A stretch of 64,000 bases of DNA from Bacillota bacterium (GTDB lineage Bacteria > Bacillota > Clostridia > Christensenellales > UMGS416), in the NCBI GenBank assembly GCA_023410875.1, contig JAEYPH010000043.1, positions 62,001 through 126,000 on the forward strand, given 5' to 3'. A program made the position numbers and the translations under genes. The notes under the pieces are model-generated. The model saw only the letters and a program-made list of their open reading frames with translations. It had not been told where the DNA came from and searched no databases. Shown piece by piece: positions 61,509 to 64,000 of the stretch. The first letter of the stretch is position 1; every line of letters begins with the position of its first letter.

Positions 61509-64000
61509 GGCTGGCCTCCGGTTCTTCGACATAATCTGCCATCTTCATGCTCACCAGGCGGGAGATGCCCTTTTCCTCCATGGTGACGCCGTAGATGGCG
61601 TTGCTGGCTTCCATCGTGCCCTTGCGGTGGGTCACGACGACAAACTGCGTCTTGCGGGTGTAGTCGTTCAGGAAGTCGGCGAAGCGCTTGACGTTGACGT
61701 CGTCCAGCGCGGCCTCAATCTCATCCAGCACACAGAAGGGCGACGGGTTGAGCCTAAGCATCGCGAACAGCAGGGAGATCGCCGTCAGCGATTTCTCCCC
61801 GCCGGACAGCAGGCTCAGCAGCACCAGCTGCTTGCCCGGCGGCTGGGCCACGATGTCGATGCCGGAATTGAGCAGGTCGGCCTCGTCCTTGAGCACGAGG
61901 CGGGCCATGCCGCCGCCGAACATTTGAACGAAGGTTTCACCGAAGTAGCGGTTCAGCAGCTCGAACTGCTCGCGGAAGCGCTTCTCCATCTTCTCGTTGA
62001 GCTCTTCGATGATGCGCATGAGGTCGCTCTCGGCGCGGTGCAGATCGGCAATCTGGCGCTCGTAGTCCTCGTGGCGCTCCTTGAGGGCAATGTAATCCTC
62101 TATGGCGTTCACGTTGACGGTGCCCATGGCGCGGATGCGCTCGCGTATCTCGCCGATGCGCTTGGCCGCGCCGGCGGTCTCGAAGTCGTCCCGCCGGAGC
62201 TTGAGCGCCATGGCGTAGGTCAGCTCATAGTTGTCCCAGATGCGGTTTTGCAAGCCTTCCAGATCGGCCTCGCCGCGGGCCTGCTGAGCCTGCAGCTTGG
62301 ATTGCTGCTCACGGCGCTCGTCCTGGGCAGCGCGCAGGGCGGACAGGCGGCGTTCGGCGCTGTGGCGCACGGTGCGCAGCTCGGCGCGGGCGTCCTCGGC
62401 GGCCTGCAGGCGGCCTTCGGCCTCAGCACGCCGGTCGGAGCGATCGGCGTGGTGGGCGGCGCTGTGCTCCAGCGCCTGTTCCTCCACTTGCATTTGCTGA
62501 CCGGCCCGATCAGCCTGCCCGGCGCAGTCCTGCGCCTGGGCTTCGGCGCGCTCGGCCTCGCGCTCCAAGCGGTGGCGCTCGCTGTGGGTGTTGGCCTGGC
62601 TGCGCTCGGCGCCGGCCAGCGAAACCCGCAGCGCGCCCAGTTCCTCCTGCAGCGCGGCGTATGCCTCCCGGCGGGCGTTGATGCTCATCTGTATGCGCAG
62701 GATCTCCTCGCGGGCGCTCTGGTTGCTTTGCTCCTCGCCGCCATGGCTGCTCTCGATGATGGCGCGCTCGGCGGTGATGTCCCGCAGGTTGTCCTCCAAC
62801 TGCGTACGTTCCTCCAGCAGGGTCTGCAGCGATCCCGACACGCGCTCCTCGGTCTGGGCGGCCTTGTCGCGGCGTTCGCGCTCGCGGGTCAGTGCCAGCT
62901 CCAGCTCGTGCACGGCACGGGAGCGCTGCGTCTGCTCCTCGGCGGCGGCGGCGCCCTGGGCGGCCACGTCCGCGGCCTGCTTCTGCAAATCCTCCAGCTC
63001 CGCGGCGATGCGCCCGCGCAGCGCGGTCATCTCCTCCAGCTCGGCGGAGCGGCCCAGCAGGCTGGTGTAACGCGAATGCACCGAGCCGCCGGTCATGGAG
63101 CCGCCGGGGTTCATGATGTCGCCCTGCAGTGTGGCGATGCGCACCGAGTGGTGGCAGGCCCGGGCCATGGCGATGGCGCTGTCCATGCTGTCGGCAATGA
63201 CAGTACGACCCAATAGATTCTCAACGATATCCCGGTAACGGGCGTCAAACTTCACCAACTGGCTGGCCAGGCCCACACAGCCGTTCATGCGCAGGATGGC
63301 CGTTTCTTGGCCACCCAGGCCCCTGCCCCGCACCGTCGTCACCGGCAGGAACGTGGCGCGGCCATAGTTCTGGCGGCGCAGGTGGTTAATGAGAGCCTTG
63401 GCGTCCTCCTCGGTGGGGGTCACGATGTTCTGCATGGCCGGGCCCAGCACCATTTCCACGGCGCGAACCAGCTGCGAAGGCACTTCAATCAGTTCGCCCA
63501 CGACGCCTTCCACGCGATCCTTAAGTTCCGAATCGTTGCGGCAATCCACCAGCAGGCGCTTGACTGACTCGTTGTAGCCCTCGTAGTCTCGTTTCATGGC
63601 GGTCAGCATGTTGATGCGGGTCGCGGTGGCTTGCAGACGTTCGCGGCCGCGGCCGAAGCGCTCGTCGATGTCGCGCTTGCGGCCGGCCAGCTCCAGCACC
63701 AGTTGGTTGGTCTTCTCGCCTTCGGCGCGGCCGGCGGCCAATTGGGCCTCTTGCGCGCGCAGCGTGTCGTCGATGTCCGCGGCGGCATCCCGCACCAAAG
63801 AAAGCTCGCGCTCCAGCTTTTCGGCGGAGCCTTCCATCTGACTCAGACGGTTGCGGATGCCCTCTTCCAGCGCGCTCAGGCGGGAAAGCGAGCTCTTGAT
63901 GTCGCCGATGCGGTTCAAGGAGTGCATGACCTCGGCCTTGCGCTCCTCGGCCTGCTCCTCCTCCTGGCGCAGCTGCGCGCCGGTGGCGGCCAGCTCCTGC
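61501..64000 (-). CDS. smc: chromosome segregation protein SMC, N-terminal part beyond window
   Basis: 832 C-terminal residues are visible; a full protein is near 1190. They include the end of the first coiled coil, the hinge (about 80-290 of the visible part, with GVVGELIEVPSQLVRAVEMV and NPGGSMTGGS), the second coiled coil, and the ATPase tail with the LLSGGEKSLTAISLLFAM signature and VLDEIEAALDD Walker B. Condenses and separates chromosomes with ScpA and ScpB. The smc-ftsY order is standard. Confidence 0.97.
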   Translation of the reverse strand, partial: QELAATGAQLRQEEEQAEERKAEVMHSLNRIGDIKSSLSRLSALEEGIRNRLSQMEGSAEKLERELSLVRDAAADIDDTLRAQEAQLAAGRAEGEKTNQLVLELAGRKRDIDERFGRGRERLQATATRINMLTAMKRDYEGYNESVKRLLVDCRNDSELKDRVEGVVGELIEVPSQLVRAVEMVLGPAMQNIVTPTEEDAKALINHLRRQNYGRATFLPVTTVRGRGLGGQETAILRMNGCVGLASQLVKFDARYRDIVENLLGRTVIADSMDSAIAMARACHHSVRIATLQGDIMNPGGSMTGGSVHSRYTSLLGRSAELEEMTALRGRIAAELEDLQKQAADVAAQGAAAAEEQTQRSRAVHELELALTRERERRDKAAQTEERVSGSLQTLLEERTQLEDNLRDITAERAIIESSHGGEEQSNQSAREEILRIQMSINARREAYAALQEELGALRVSLAGAERSQANTHSERHRLEREAERAEAQAQDCAGQADRAGQQMQVEEQALEHSAAHHADRSDRRAEAEGRLQAAEDARAELRTVRHSAERRLSALRAAQDERREQQSKLQAQQARGEADLEGLQNRIWDNYELTYAMALKLRRDDFETAGAAKRIGEIRERIRAMGTVNVNAIEDYIALKERHEDYERQIADLHRAESDLMRIIEELNEKMEKRFREQFELLNRYFGETFVQMFGGGMARLVLKDEADLLNSGIDIVAQPPGKQLVLLSLLSGGEKSLTAISLLFAMLRLNPSPFCVLDEIEAALDDVNVKRFADFLNDYTRKTQFVVVTHRKGTMEASNAIYGVTMEEKGISRLVSMKMADYVEEPEASHG

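Noticed and set aside
61417..63216. 599-codon plus-strand open frame opposite smc and ftsY
   Set aside because: Antisense shadow of the SMC coiled coil; Leu/Ala/Gly-rich, no ribosome site, crosses the smc-ftsY junction.

Overview
This 64 kb window has high GC and reads as a chromosome segment from a spore-forming anaerobe of the Clostridia (Firmicutes), probably a gut lineage. The evidence is a sigma-E-type spoIIIA cluster and gerM, clostridial gene orders (ftsK-rimO-pgsA-cinA-recA-rny; gerM-rph-rdgB-phosphodiesterase; darA-holB-ricT; ireB-ruvX-DUF1292; smc-ftsY-ylxM-ffh-rpsP-khpA-rimM-trmD), ferredoxin-type oxidoreductases, and sugar-foraging enzymes (GH2, GH172, TIM-barrel isomerases, a Gfo/Idh dehydrogenase). 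I did not see a tRNA, rRNA, prophage, CRISPR array or intact insertion sequence. The species cannot be named from sequence alone.

Layout. 1-4.7 kb: a minus-strand operon in which two phenylacetate-CoA-ligase-like genes flank indolepyruvate ferredoxin oxidoreductase (iorA, iorB), pointing to aromatic amino-acid fermentation. 4.8-16.7 kb: a GT2 glycosyltransferase, then mreB, rny, recA, cinA, pgsA, rimO, ftsK and dusB. Several have clear -35/-10 promoters, and a LexA-type box overlaps the recA promoter. 16.7-24.3 kb: a membrane protein, a UroD-like protein, a GH2 glycosidase and the gerM cluster. 24.4-31.4 kb: rqcH, a GNAT gene, the ruvX/ireB cluster with an inserted aldo/keto reductase-ferredoxin, fhs and an unknown gene. 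31.8-34.6 kb: ricT, holB and darA. RicT and RNase Y belong to the same RNA-processing system in Bacillus.

34.7-48.5 kb is the accessory part. It holds acetyltransferases, a 5'-truncated chemoreceptor fragment, a four-gene overlapping operon (DUF4846, glycerate kinase, AraC, CheB-like), GH172, a ComEC-like lipoprotein, an aldo/keto reductase, a sugar isomerase and a Gfo/Idh dehydrogenase. 48.5-52.2 kb is a spoIIIA operon with a good sigma-E-like promoter. It ends in a half-length SpoIIIAF and has no spoIIIAG or spoIIIAH. 52.2-64 kb: a DivIVA-like protein, a patatin, lgt and the SRP/ribosome-maturation operon up to a partial smc.

The least ordinary signals are non-coding. Two families of dispersed, hairpin-rich intergenic elements each occur twice. 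In one family (23.06-23.28 and 42.92-43.14 kb) the hairpin sequences differ between copies while the pairing is kept. In the other (18.73 and 31.55 kb) one copy carries a 78-nt nested hairpin that the other lacks. An AT-rich gene inserted between ftsY and ylxM appears broken by one missing base in a G run.
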